Assembly: GCA_037127255.1 (NCBI GenBank)
Contig: JBANSL010000008.1
Coordinates: forward strand, 2,504,896 to 2,568,895
DNA: 64,000 nt
Source: Persicaria tinctoria
Taxonomy: Eukaryota; Streptophyta; Magnoliopsida; Caryophyllales; Polygonaceae
Reading direction: 5' to 3'
Position 1 is the stretch's first letter; each line of letters starts with the position of its first letter. The translations under genes were made by a program, and so were the position numbers. The notes beneath the pieces are model-generated. The model made no database searches. It was not told the origin of the DNA and saw nothing but the letters and a program-made list of their open reading frames with translations. Positions 24,489 to 36,270 of the stretch are shown piece after piece.

Positions 24489-26168
24489 TAATTTACCGAC
24501 CTATTTTAGGACAAGGCTACGGGTAATAAAATAAAGGGTTTGGTATTGGTATCGGTAAATATGGGATATTTAGGAAGGGGATTGTTTGAATGGAGTATGA
24601 AGAGGAGAGATTGGGTGAATGTATGTATCCTCCAAAGAGAGAACAATCGGATTGATTTGTTTGAGTAGTTGATATTAATTAATGAGGCGATTTCGAAGTT
24701 TTGGATTTGATTTTTTTTTTTTTAATGGAGAGTTTTGACAAGAAGTAAATAAGGGATGGCATTAAAGATTAGCAAAATTAGATTGCGAGTTATTGTCTTG
24801 CCGTTTTATTAGTTTTGATTTCCCTATATCGACGGCTAAAAGATTGGATTGCCAACCCATCTAGGATAAAAATTATTTTATCCACGCCTCCAAATATTTT
24901 CCTAATAAATTAACTTCAAGTCTTCAACCATTCTGTTAAAATCAATGATTAAGATTTATTTTCCTACTATTTAAAGATAGATATCCTCTTTAGAACTATA
25001 CTGCTCATCATCTCCCTTCCCATTGCTATCACCGTCGAATCCCCTTGACAACGCCGCCTTCCCCTCCATCTTCTTTGGCTTTGCGGTGGCCTCGATCTAC
25101 ATCACCGACAGCCCACCCGCCTTATATCGCCTACTCTCTAGTTCATCCAATCATCCATGGCCTCCCGACGTCAACGCCGAGCTTTGATTATAGAATACTC
25201 CGTATATTACTCGAATGTTATGATCGACTCACCCTTTAATTGTATCTTCCCAACATACTGCCAAAGTGCCAATTGAATCTAATTGTATCATATCCTCTGA
25301 ACTTCTTCGTTAATTTGAATCTAAGCCTTTCTAAAATAAAGTTTGTTGAGAAACATGGTTCTAATTTCCGTAAAAAATATATTATATTTAATCTAAGGGA
25401 GTTTGTACGTCCAAACTAAAGACACTTTTTTATTTTTGAAAAAACAAAGGGATAAAAAAAACGATTTAAAGTTGATATTATATGACCTCTGGGTTTGTCG
25501 GAAACCATTTTGTCTAATATTTTGAATTTTTTTATAACAAAATATCAATTGGAAAACAACGGGCAATGTTGTACACAATCTAGATTAACTAATGATAGGA
25601 TTTATAATTATTAAATATTTTAGGGATAAACTAAAAATAGAATAAAGACACAATGGCATTTTTGTGATTAAATGAAAAATAATGGGTCATTTTTATTAAA
25701 TAATGGGTGATTAAATGAAAAATAATAGAATAAAGACACAATGGCATTTTTATAAACAGGGTAAAAATTTATAAACTGTTGGTAAAAGTAGTTAAAAATT
25801 TATGAAAAAATATAAACTCCGTATGGGGTGAAAAACAGTTTATTTGTAAAAAGCAGAGTTTATTTGGTTTTTATTAGGAGTATTGTGGTACTTTCAAACC
25901 AAATAAGATAAAAGAGAAGGGGTAAAATAGTAATTATGGAATATAAACCTCAAAATAAGTTTCAATCTGCTGCTTATTTATAAACTCTTTTTTTAACTGA
26001 CTAAAGCTTATTTGTTGTTCCCATACACCGTTTAAACCCGTTTATTTTTTTAACAGCTAATAATTTCACACTTTTAACCTGCTTTTATTGCAGCCATACA
26101 CACCCATAATCAAACCGTGAGGATGATTTGTATGAAATTATTAAAAAAATTGAAAATTTATTATTTTA
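24489..26168. other. Intergenic, AT-rich, with one coding-like scrap
   Basis: The TSPO promoter lies at the left. At about 25,020-25,185 a short stop-free stretch has coding-like composition (a frame includes FPSIFFGFAVASIYITDSP) and ends in TGA, but I recognise no family and it lacks a start. It may be a gene fragment. A direct repeat (AGAATAAAGACACAATGGCA) occurs near 25,640 and 25,728. Confidence 0.35.
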
Positions 26169-26170
26169 TA

Positions 26171-26452
26171 CTCCCTCTGTTTCTATTTAACTGACGTTTT
26201 GAGGTTAATTGAGTTTGTAAAATTAATTGACGTTCTTTCCCTTTTTAATTGTATAGGGTCCCACTAATATTCTAATCCCATTTAAATTTAAATTTGGGCT
26301 CCAATATGTGAGTTGTTTAGCATTGTAAAAGTGGGAAAGCTGGTAGGTAATTGGTCACTTCCTTGATGTAGTCAGTACAAGCCTTCCACATGTACAAGTC
26401 CTTAATTAGTGTGTAATATTCCAAAGTGTCAATTAATTAGAAACGGAGGGAG
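26171..26452. mobile_element. Stowaway-like MITE (diverged termini)
   Basis: The left end begins CTCCCTCTGTTTCTA and the right end is its near reverse complement (AAACGGAGGGAG). TA flanks both sides. At 282 bp with no coding capacity it is a MITE in the promoter of the HSBP gene, about 260 bp upstream of its start codon. Confidence 0.85.
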
Positions 26453-26710
26453 TAATATATTTTTTTAACCTAAAAAAACATAGGTGTTGCATTTTGGTGA
26501 ATTGCCAAAAGGATTTTAAATTTTTAATCCCAAAAAGGCCACCACAATGATACAAGGACAATATCGTAATTCTCACTCTTGTATCTCTCTTCTCCTCTAA
26601 TACCTTTGCCTTCACAACGACGAAATCCCCCATTTCAAAATTTGAAGTTTCGAAACGCCTCCAAGCAGCTGCGCTCTCTCTCTCAACTGTGCCTGTGGCG
26701 ATTGGCGAAA

Positions 26711-28999
26711 ATGGTGAGATCCGCAAAATTTATCCCCTCCTTCTTGTTTTTCTCATTTTTGTCATCAATCAGCTGCAATTTCGTATTCGATTTCTACTAC
26801 CTCAAGAACGTTTTGATGTGTGTTCGCATTTCGGTGAATTACGACGTAATAGTTTATGCTAGGTCTAGAATTGTTTGCTTCTCTAGATTATGTTTTTCTC
26901 TGCTGTTACGAATTTTATCTCATATTTTTGGTACTCGTTCTTTTTCATTCGATTTGGACGACATGGTTTGGAGAAATTAGATGAAATCTCATGTTATTCT
27001 TATCTCATATCGGTGGAAGAAAATGAGGAAATATTTGTCAATTATGTTCTTTCTTATCTCCGAAATACGATTAGGTTCAGTCTATTGTCATGAATTGTGA
27101 GGAATAGTAACATCTGGGATGCTAGGGTTTTGTTCGGAAAGCTCAATTTGGGGATGCGTAATGGATGGCAATAAGAGGAGGAGATATTGGGGAAAACGAT
27201 TAGTTTCCCTTCTTCCACCTCTACTTCTAGTTTGAATGTAATTGGCGATAGGGAAGGAGATAATGACTTGAGGCTGCATTTCTGCAGAAGGAGATGAGGG
27301 ATATAGGAGATTTTGTGTATTCTTCTTTTCATCAAATTCCTCCATATCTATAGTTGATGATGCGGTGAGCCCCATGGATTTGAGATTGTACAGGGATGAA
27401 TGATACTTTCCAGACCTTAAGAAATATGATGAGAACTTCCTAAATAATCTTGTGGGGCAACCTAGAGACATTTTTGTAAGGTGATTGTGTAGTCGTATTG
27501 TGGTTTGAGTTTAAAAAACAGTAGCTGTTTTTGTTGTGGGGTCTAATTCACCAGCAGCCTACATTGTTTGCATATTTCTGAAATCTGAGCACTTATCTAA
27601 TATTCCACACGGTATCTCTTCTTCATGAATTGGTTGTTTGGTTTTAATTGGCATTTTGTTTGAATATATTCCATTGTAATATATTTCTTTTTGCTTTTGA
27701 CAGGATGGACTGGATGGTGATGATCCTAAGCAAAGTTCAGCTGATATGACAATATTTGTAAGTTCCTTGACTAGTTTTCAAGTTTTTGGCTGTGGAAAGT
27801 TATATTGGGCATCTCAATTTGCTCCTTGAATTTTTCTTCAAGGTGGATGTCGTGTGTATATGTATTTTGAGATGGAAAATTATCTTCCTAAATGGAAGAA
27901 ATAGTGATTTTTTTCCCAGTTCTTGAGCTTTGCGTCTTGTGTTTCATTGCCATCAACTGCACTGTCAGTGAATTATACATGCTGATCTATGAAACACCAA
28001 TTTTAGCTCCATATCAAATAACGACAAGCCTGTAAAAGTTTGCATCCTGTGTTTCTTGTGCTAAAAGCCTAAAACCATCTATAATTGACTATATGATTCA
28101 ATAATTTGATAAAAAATTTCTTTTCCTTTTTTGTTCAGGTGCAAAATCTACTTCAACAGATGGTAAGTTAATATATCTATGCTTGCACGTGTCTTGAACC
28201 ATAATGTGATGGCTATGTTGTTGAATTTTTTTTTCTTTTGCAGCAAACTAGGTTCCAAACGATGTCAGACTCCATCACTACAAAGAATATCCTTTCCATT
28301 ACTATTGATATGCTTGTTTGCTCTCCTATTTTGTTTTTTCCTACTGAATACTGAAGCACATTAATAAAAATGGAAGGGTAAATGAAACTTGATTTCTCAT
28401 GGTAGTAGATTCTAGAAGTTTACATATCAAGACATCAAATCTTACTTCATGGTGCTTGCTTAAGTCATAAATTGTTACGCTGTCATTTTGCCTTTTTATC
28501 TTTCTTATTATATTGCCTTCTTTCCTCCACTTTAGAAATGGATTGTTCCTGTCAAATAATAATTAACAGTGTGGATGAATGTGTTTACAGTTCAGAGGAA
28601 CACAATAGTATCATTGTTTCTTTTTGGGTTTTAATTGTTGATTTTCTAGGAATGAAGGTTGTGATTATAGCCTTATAGGACGACTAAGCACATCGCCTTT
28701 TGATCTTGTATTGATATCTTCCTCCTCTCCACCAGTGTTATGATTCATTGATTCCAAGGGTCCAGTATACTACAAGTTAGCACATTTTTTTTTTCCGTTT
28801 TCCTGGTTTCTCTTGAGTTATCTTGTTTCCCCCCCATCAGAAAAAGAAGTCTGATTTCCTTGACTGTATAATACTTGATGAAATGGGTAGCCGGATAGGT
28901 GAACTGGAGCAGAGTATCAATGAACTTAGAACAGAAATGGGCGCGGAAGGTTCCCCTTCTCCTTCAGCTCCAGCCAAACCAAAGGATGATGCAGCATGA
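26711..28999 (+). CDS. HSBP: Heat shock factor binding protein (HSBP)
   Basis: The spliced product is 82 residues (Arabidopsis HSBP: 86). Coding exons: 26711-26713, 27704-27757, 28139-28162, 28244-28286 and 28875-28999. The protein is MDGLDGDDPKQSSADMTIF, then the heptad core VQNLLQQMQTRFQTMSDSI and an acidic coiled coil, then a Pro/Ala/Lys tail. HSBP binds trimeric heat-shock factors and damps the heat response (family knowledge). Exon 1 holds only the ATG, and the donor GTGAGA follows immediately. The last intron (28287-28874) is AT-AC: it opens ATATCCTTT, carries the U12 branch-point consensus TTCCTTGAC at 28856-28864 and ends TATAATAC. Only this splice keeps the conserved TK-IDEMG reading across the junction. 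A GT-AG alternative giving the family sequence was not found. Confidence 0.93.
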
Positions 29000-30362
29000 C
29001 ATGATCATTCATCAGTTTCGCCTCTAAATATGTTTTACTCGTCTGGTAATCTAATATTGCCAACGCACTTCTCGGGTATGGAGCTTAATATAGTGTATTG
29101 GAAGTTGGAACTACTTTTACTATCATGATTTTTAGTTTGAGATGTTCAAATCTGATGGGATTGTGAAAATTGCAATATAGTTGTAATTCTTGTAAGCTTG
29201 TGTCGTTTGGGCATCAAGTTAGCTTGAATTGAGTGTTGTTTTTTTCAGATGGGAATTTGGGATCAATGGCATATTGAATCTGAAATCTGATAGGGACTGC
29301 AAACAGTGCAAAGAGAATAATGTACTGTGTGGATGATGTCCTCCAGCTTTGTGTCGTTTTCTCCTTTTAGTTCGTCGGCTAAAGAGATTTTTTGCAAGCA
29401 TATTATGGTCTAAAAATATAGCATAGTTTACAGTATACACGATCGTTTATAACAATTTTTCTGTAAGCATATACTGTGTATTTTTTATTTATATATATTT
29501 TTCATTATAAACATATTTAAAAAAGTATTTAAATTATTATTATCAAAGTATCTTTTCAATTTTAATATTTTTTAAATTGTGTTTTTTCATGAAAAAATTG
29601 TACAAATATATATGATTAGTTATTTATAACGTAAGTATATATTTTTAATTTTTTAAATCATAAATATAATATTTAATCAACTTTATTTTGTGTTACACAT
29701 GAGTGTGTATGGAGGGTTTTAGGCTGTAGGTGATTTCGATTTAGCCTAAACTAGTTTCTAGTTATCGCCCTTAATTTTCTTTAAGAAAATTGCATCAAAT
29801 ACCATACCACTTACTTTGGATACCACATTATGTTGAAATCAATACAAATACAAAAACAAACAATATACTAAGATATGATGGCTTGCTTCAAAGGAAGTAC
29901 AACATTATTTATTTTCCCATGATCGCAATTCGAAAGTAAGTGCTAGGAAACGTAAAAATGAATCATACAGTAATAATTAATAACGCAATGATATAACAAT
30001 TTTTTTTACTCAATCAATTTTTATATGGTCCCTAATCTTCTTTTGTGTTTGATTTTCATCCTTGCATTTTCCCTACGTTTAATTATTTTTATTTTTTACT
30101 AGTATTGACTATTGAAGGACTAAAATGAAGAAATAAAAAGATTACAAACTATCTTAAAACAATTTAACTGACTCATTTCGTTATTGAACCACTATCTTTA
30201 TCTTTCGATTAATTAAAAATATTTTATATTCTCGTCCACCGGATGACTTTGAATCTTTGATTGCAACAAATTCTTTTTTTGTTTAAATTAGAGTTCCTAT
30301 AATTATATATATAAATATAAAATATAATCATAAAATAATACACAACCCAACACATATACTAA
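29000..30362. other. HSBP 3' region and AT-rich gap
   Basis: The first ~450 bases are probably the HSBP 3' untranslated region. The rest is AT-rich with no supported gene or bounded repeat. Confidence 0.45.
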
Positions 30363-30560
30363 CCTACTATCAAAGTCCGACTCGGACTGATGACCAAGGG
30401 TCGTGTGCACGGGCGCACATGCGTGAGTAGCCTAACACAAGTCGGATGAGGTTCCGTTCTAAAACCAATTGGCAATAGAATGAGCAGTTCACCGACTCAT
30501 AAGCTTGATATGTTCAACTTTTCGAGGTGAGACACTTTGGTCTCATTCACATCCGTAACT
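30363..30560 (-). mobile_element. Solo LTR of the TRIM-like family
   Basis: Read on the minus strand this matches the repeat at 34355-34558: the motifs GTGAATGAGACCAAAGTGTC, GCCAATTGGTTTTAGAA and GCGCCCGTGCACACGACC occur in the same order. There is no adjoining primer-binding site, so it looks like a solo LTR. It lies just downstream of the RALF gene. Ends are approximate. Confidence 0.7.
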
Positions 30561-30651
30561 AATACTAATACAATCAAAATTAAAAACCCTTTGAAATTTG
30601 ACACAAACTAGGTATATTTATTTATTTATGTAAATATTTGAAGAAACTATT

Positions 30652-31020
30652 TCATTCCTCCCTGCAGCGGGTGATGTGGCTGCAGCCGCGGCGGTAGGGG
30701 TTGGCGGAGTGGCCGGGGCGGCAGTAGTAGTAGGAGGCGCCACGGCGGGAGCACGGGATGTAGTTCCTCATCAGCGCACCGTAGCTGATGTACCTGTGCT
30801 GCCTCCACCCTAAAATGCGCTTGCTCGTCGCCGATTCCATTCCGAACTCCCCGATCGTCCCCTCGCAGATCGATCTCGCTGTCTCCGTGGCCGGAAATGT
30901 CCAGCTCAGCCGGATCTCGCCTCCTCCGGCGCAGGAGAGGTCGGCGCCGGCTAGTAGAATGAGTAGAACAGCGATCGAAAACGTGGATAACAGGAGGCCG
31001 TTGATCGAGGTCCTTGCCAT
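30652..31020 (-). CDS. RALF: RALF-family secreted peptide hormone precursor
   Basis: I take the second in-frame Met as the start, giving 122 residues that begin with a hydrophobic signal peptide (MARTSINGLLLSTFSIAVLL). An upstream Met would add 16 polar residues. The C-terminus is a typical RALF domain: YISYGAL, then four cysteines in the pattern of IPCSRRGASYYYC and GCSHITRC. A subtilase (S1P)-type processing site, usually RRxL, is represented here by KRIL just before the mature peptide. Family role: binds CrRLK1L receptors such as FERONIA and causes apoplastic alkalinisation and growth arrest. It resembles the RALF1/RALF33 group, but the exact paralogue is not claimed. Intronless, as usual. 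The mature domain has all signature residues. Confidence 0.92.
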   Translation of the reverse strand: MARTSINGLLLSTFSIAVLLILLAGADLSCAGGGEIRLSWTFPATETARSICEGTIGEFGMESATSKRILGWRQHRYISYGALMRNYIPCSRRGASYYYCRPGHSANPYRRGCSHITRCREE

Positions 31021-31068
31021 TGCGGTTGTTTGATCAGATCGAGAGCTCCGTTTGTTGATTATCCCCAA

Positions 31069-32440
31069 TTTCTGTGCTGTATGGGATAAATGAGACTGTT
31101 GATGACGGAGTGGAGAGTGACCGCCTCGATTCCTTCTTGTTATAAAGAGATGATTTGTGTTGACAATTTTGCCCTTCTAATGGTGAGTATTTTACGATGT
31201 TGCCCTACGTTCCGTCCTTCCTTTTTAATTGGCCAAATTGCATCGAATAACCCAAACTTTGGGGGTAATTGTGGATTATGGTATTAAGTATATTATAAAT
31301 TACAAATAATAGCCTGTTGAACCGTTTTGATCATTTCTCCCCATTAAAACTCACTCAATATCGTTATTAAAATTGACTGTAATTATAAAAAAACATATCA
31401 TAATTAAGGTGGGGACTAGCCCTGGTAATTACTCCGTACTATAAGTGACATATTACATTTTTTTTTGGGGTAATGAAGTACAGTAACATGTTTTGTTCTA
31501 TCAAAAAATATGTTTTGTTCTATCAAAACATATTTTTTTTTAAGAATAAGAATCAAACTCAAATTAAGTAGAAAGAAAGAGTGGACTGACTGATCGAGAT
31601 CGTGGTGGTATGTTTAAAACGGTTTTAGAGACCCACAAGCTTATATTATGACCATTAATTTAACTATTGATCTGTCCACCTCTTAAAGATCATATTTATT
31701 GCTTCCTCTCTCGAATTTTTACTTGTATAAAACAATATTATATTGTGAAGAACTTCGTGCTATAATAAGCCCTTTCCCTTTATGCATTTTCTTTCAATTC
31801 CTTTTTAAACGAAGTGCCGGAGCACTCATATGTGTTTCATTAATATATGCAGAAATATAATTTTGATATTCTATAAATATATCATATACTCCGTGTGTGG
31901 CTAAATTGGAAAAAGGTTGCTTTCATTAACAAAAGAATACTCGGCCTGCTAAGCATTTTCTCTTTGTTTTTAAAATTAATCCTATTAAAAAAATGATATT
32001 TTTTTAAGAAAAATAAAATAATAGAAAATTTTGGATAATATATAAAAATAGGAAATAGATCTTACCCAAGTTCCACTCTTTCATTATTTTTTGGTCGAAA
32101 GTTCCTCTCTTTCATAGGAATTGAAATACACACAAACTCAATTCATTACAGTAGTTTTTATTTTTACAAAATGAAAACCGAACACATATATTTAAACTTA
32201 ATTCTTGAGATTTTATACTTCCCGGAGAATAGAAAGCTAACTAAATGAGTTCCTATTTAAGTAATCCAACTAATTGTATTAAAGTTGAAAGAATATCCTT
32301 ATAATTAATTAGACTACATTTCATGTTTTAAAAGTAACTAATCTTTTCACCAAACCATATTTCAAATTTAATAATACGGAGTACCAACAAATGTCCCCTA
32401 AATTGACAAGATCCATCATGTATAGCGAGTTGACTCCTAC
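31069..32440. other. Intergenic between RALF and VAMP genes
   Basis: The RALF promoter is at the left. A roughly 20-bp unit (TATGTTTTGTTCTATCAAAA) is tandemly doubled near 31,488-31,530. Otherwise the region is AT-rich with no supported gene. Confidence 0.4.
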
Positions 32441-33039
32441 AATCGATTCATTTTTCGGAAAAAGTCACCTCCTTTGATTCAATCACACCATAAAAACTCC
32501 CCGTTTCTCATCCTCTGATCCTTAACGGCAAAGCACATTGAAATTTAGCCAGAAAAATATTTGGAATTCGACCATCAATTTCCCAAATTAATCTAAGCTG
32601 CAAACCCTAGCTTAGATTGATTGATACAGATCGAGTTTTGAAAGGGGATGGAGAAAGAGCGTTGACATACAGTTTTGTGGCGAGGGGGACGACGGTGGTG
32701 GCAGAGCACACGGAGTTCACCGGAAACTTCCCGGCGATCGCCGCGCAGTACCTGCAGCGCCTGCCGGCCTCCAACAACAAATTTGTGTTCAACTCCGACC
32801 AACACTGGTTCAATTTCCGTCTCCACAACGGCTATGGTTAATTTCTTTCCTTTCCTTTTTCTTTCAATGTTTTTCCCCTTCATATTTATTCCGTTTTAGT
32901 GAGTAATTATTCGGTTGTATTAACTTATTCGATCGGGTTTAATAGTTGTTATTCAACCGTATTAAGTTATGAAAAAACACATGAATACATTAGTCTAAAT
33001 TTACAGGTTGCACAACAAACCAAATTTATAATTGGGATT

Positions 33040-33185
33040 TGACAGAGATGTGAATGAGACCAAAAAAGTGTCCCACATCGGAAAGTTGAACATATCAAGT
33101 TTTAGTATATGAGTCAATGGGCTACTCATTCTATTGCCAATTGGTTTTAGAATGGAACCCCACCTAGCTTGTGTGCTAGACTATA
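33040..33185 (+). mobile_element. Partial TRIM-like LTR in VAMP copy A intron 1
   Basis: This matches the start and middle of the LTR at 34355: ATGTGAATGAGACC, TGTCCCACATCGGAAAGTTG, GCCAATTGGTTTTAGAATGG. The distal part is missing. It is in the same orientation as the host gene. Confidence 0.7.
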
Positions 33186-34042
33186 ATTAGAAGTTTTATG
33201 AGATTTTATTATTCCTTTGTCATCACTAGGGTTGTCCAACAACATATTCGAAAACAACTAACCAAACCGAAAAATTGGTGATTTTTAGGTTAAACAAACC
33301 AATGTTTTTAGGAAACATGGATTATAACATTTTACAATTTTAGGAACCAAATTTAACACCTATGAGTTTCCGGTTAACCGAAACAAAAAGTAGATATGAA
33401 TATGGATCACCATTAATTTTAGCAAGGCTCTTCGTACAAGTTGCTTCCTATACTTGTTGCAGCTTATTGTGTTGTGGCAACGGAATCTGCGAGCGAGGAG
33501 GTATGCACTTCGTTCCTTGAGCGCGTTAAACAGGATTTCGTTGAGACCTACGGAGGTGGGAAAGCCGACACAGCCATAGCCTTGAGTCTAACCAAAGACT
33601 TCGGGTATGTCTAATTCGGATCAACTCCAAGGCCCAAGCTACAATTAATGTTCTTGAATCATATATTGGTCCTAGCTTAGTTTTCAAGTTCCTAAAATGC
33701 TTTTGCTCATTGAACTCGCAAATTCATGATTGATAGACCGGTGATGAAAGAGCACATGACGTATGTGATTGAACATGCCGAGGAGATCATCAAGGCGTCG
33801 AAATTGAAGGATCAAGTTTCGCAAGTTGAGAAAACTATGTCGTCCGACATTGACAAGGTATGCCTTACATTACTACTTTTGTTAAGATAAAACTCTACTT
33901 TACATAATTTATGTTAACTCTTTATATTTGTTTGTTAATTTTGTTATGCAGGTTCTTGAAAGAGGAGAAAAACACTTGTTGGTTGAAGGACCTCAAATAT
34001 TTCCACGCCTATCGGTAGGTTAATCATAAACCGTACCTTGTC

Positions 34043-34630
34043 TGTTGAGAATGAAATATGAAGAGACAACAATGTCCCACATTGAAAGTGTGAAACATAA
34101 AGCCTTAGCATATAACCTAGTGGACAACCCCACCTAATGCCAATTGGTTTTAGAATGGAACCCCGCTGGTCTTGTGTGCTTGACTTGGGTGCGCATATGC
34201 GCTCTGCCGTAGTGCCGTGTGGACCCCCCGCGGTTATATGGCCCACCGAGATTTATTAGCGGTTAGCCTAACGGTCCGTGTCGATCCTGGTCTGGGTTAC
34301 CCAGTTGTCAAAGTCTCAACTAGATGGTCATTCCTAGTTGGACTTGCGGGGGCGTGTTAGAGATGCGAATGAGACCAAAGTGTCCCACATCGAAAAGTTG
34401 AACATATCAAGCCCTAGTATATGAGTCGGTGGGCTACTCCTTCTATTGCCAATTGGTTTTATAGAATGGAACCTCACTCGGCTTGTGTGCTAGGCTACTA
34501 GCGCATGTGCGCCCGTGCACACGACCCCCAGTCATCGGTCCAAGTCGGACTTTGAATATGGTATCAGAGCGGTTAGCCTAACGGCCCGTGTCGATCCTGG
34601 TCTGGGTTACCCAGTTGTCCAAGTCTCAAC
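34043..34630 (+). mobile_element. TRIM-like LTR element array (LTR, internal, LTR, internal) in VAMP copy A intron 4
   Basis: Two related LTR units (about 34043-34257 and 34355-34558) alternate with two copies of one short internal segment (about 34258-34320 and 34571-34630, containing GTGTCGATCCTGGTCTGGG). After the second LTR comes TGGTATCAGAGC (34559-34570), the usual primer-binding site for initiator-Met tRNA. A G-rich tract (GCGGGGGCG, 34346-34354) precedes that LTR like a polypurine tract. No coding capacity. Size and structure fit a terminal-repeat retrotransposon in miniature, rearranged by recombination. The first unit has lost the binding site. Confidence 0.75.
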
Positions 34631-35176
34631 ATTGTCGTCATAGATAACACGCATAACTTAACGTATGCTAAGCTGACATTATTTGTTTGTTTGTCGACTT
34701 TGAGATGTTTTAGAAACGAGAAATAGAGGAAAGAAGACGGAAAATTCGTTGGAAGATGTGGTACCAGTACATGAAAGGGAAGCTTGTTGTGATTGGGATC
34801 CTCTTGATGATAGCCCTTATTATATGGCTCTCCATCGATCTGCCATGGTTTCAATTCTTTCAACTAGCTTGAATTGCGTGTTTATTTTTCCATGTATCCA
34901 AGATCATATATATGCATCCATTCGAGTTCTTTGTTCGTGAATCGGGTGGGATGGCTGCACCCTGATCGAACTGGATTGGAAGGCCACGGTTTGTTCATGT
35001 CTTGTTCAAACTTTTGATTCTTTGTGTTTGTTTTCTGTCACTATGGATATTGTTATATTATGTAAATTAATTTGAAGATTTTTTTGTGTGTGTGTGAACA
35101 TTATGTAAATCAATTTTTTTTTTTTTTTATCTTTGGTATTTTCCGAAAATACCCTCTCAATTTTTTTATTTATTTA

Positions 35177-35657
35177 TTTTTTTTTTTTTTATTAGGCAAT
35201 AATTCGGTTGGAAAACCTAACCGATAGCATCCTTTCGGATGAGATCAAGAAGATCTGGGTATTGTTCCAGTGCCAGCCCGTTAATAGGACAGCCAAGGTG
35301 TGCAACCTTGTCAGCCGTCCTATTACCCTCACGGGGCACAAAGGAATAGGAGATATCAGAAAAGGATTGCAGAATCCCTTGGATATCACCCAAAATCAAT
35401 TCAATTTCCCAAGGACAGATTCCCTTGTTTTGAAGGTGGTTTACTAAGATCTAGGAGTCACTCTCAATAATAATCTTATCGTAATTGTTCAATTTTGCAC
35501 ACTGAACCCCTTCCCTTAGCGCAATTGTTTCGGCCATAATCGGGCTTTGTTTTCCTATTTCTTTGCTTCCTATACTCATCATTAGTCCATCTGCATCCCG
35601 AATTATATATCCAATCCAGGCGTCACCTGCGTTATTAACCGCCCCATCGAAACAATT
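35177..35657 (-). pseudogene. 5'-truncated LINE 3' end, RNase H domain with in-frame stop
   Basis: Read on the minus strand this encodes the C-terminal RNase H1-type domain typical of plant LINEs. Visible acidic motifs are FDGA, MAET, ESDS and GNRTAD. The frame ends IRKDAIG and is followed by an untranslated end and an A-rich tail (35177-35190, seen as T). An in-frame TAG follows the ESDS motif. The copy starts just before the first catalytic Asp, so it is heavily 5'-truncated. It lies between the two VAMP copies. Confidence 0.8.
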
Positions 35658-36270
35658 TGTTTAAAGTAAGGGTGTTACATTGCAATAAGGAGTTTTAAGA
35701 GTAGAGGATGTATATTTATATATTTTCATAAACAAATATATTATCTTGCTATTTCAAATTCTTTACTAATTAAATAAAAAAAAAAAAAATCACCCCTAAA
35801 TTGAACACGAGGGGAAAGGTTTTATGTTAGGCGCCGTTTTCCTGAAGAAATTCCTTTCTTTTCTTGCTCAAATTACAATTTCACGATTCTTGATTTCCGA
35901 TTTCAGCAAAAACAAACCTCAAATCCTTCAAAGCCTCGACTAATTTCACCAAACCATATTTCAAATTTAATAGTTAGAGGCACCGAAATTGACAAGATCA
36001 TCATTAATCTATAACGAGTTCACTCCTTCTAGATGAACACAGGTTTGAGTGTTTGACCCGTTACAATCGATTCAATTCCCGGAAAAAGTCACCTCCTTTG
36101 ATTCAACCACCACCATAAAACTCGCCCCTTTCTCATCCTCTGATCCTTAACGGCAAAGCAAATTGAAATTCATCCAGCAAAACAGAGGAATTCGACCATT
36201 AATTTCCCAAATTGAAGCTGCAAACCCTAGGTCGGATTGATATATCGATACAGAGGTTTGAAAGGGGGGA

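Larger units (their letters stand above)
32648..34872 (+). pseudogene. VAMP72-type R-SNARE, upstream tandem copy, frameshifted at codon 5
   Basis: The five-exon structure matches the downstream copy: about 32648-32836, 33463-33604, 33737-33857, 33952-34014 and 34714-34872. Compared with the downstream gene one base is missing right after GAGAAAGA, so the ATG at 32648 reaches a stop after five codons. The longin-domain frame from [14 protein letters not shown] onward is open but has no upstream in-frame ATG; the nearest upstream in-frame triplet is a TAG at 32608. Exons 2, 3 and 5 keep their frame, and the tail anchor ([11 protein letters not shown]) is intact. Exon 4 keeps length but has lost the SNARE-motif residues seen in the sister gene (EGPQIFPRLS replaces DKSEGLRKS). 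LTR fragments sit in introns 1 and 4. A sequencing error at the deletion is possible. Confidence 0.75.

Noticed and set aside
35115..35130. A second T-run next to the LINE at 35177
   Set aside because: It could be another poly-A tail, but the sequence between the two runs shows no element features and no duplication was found.
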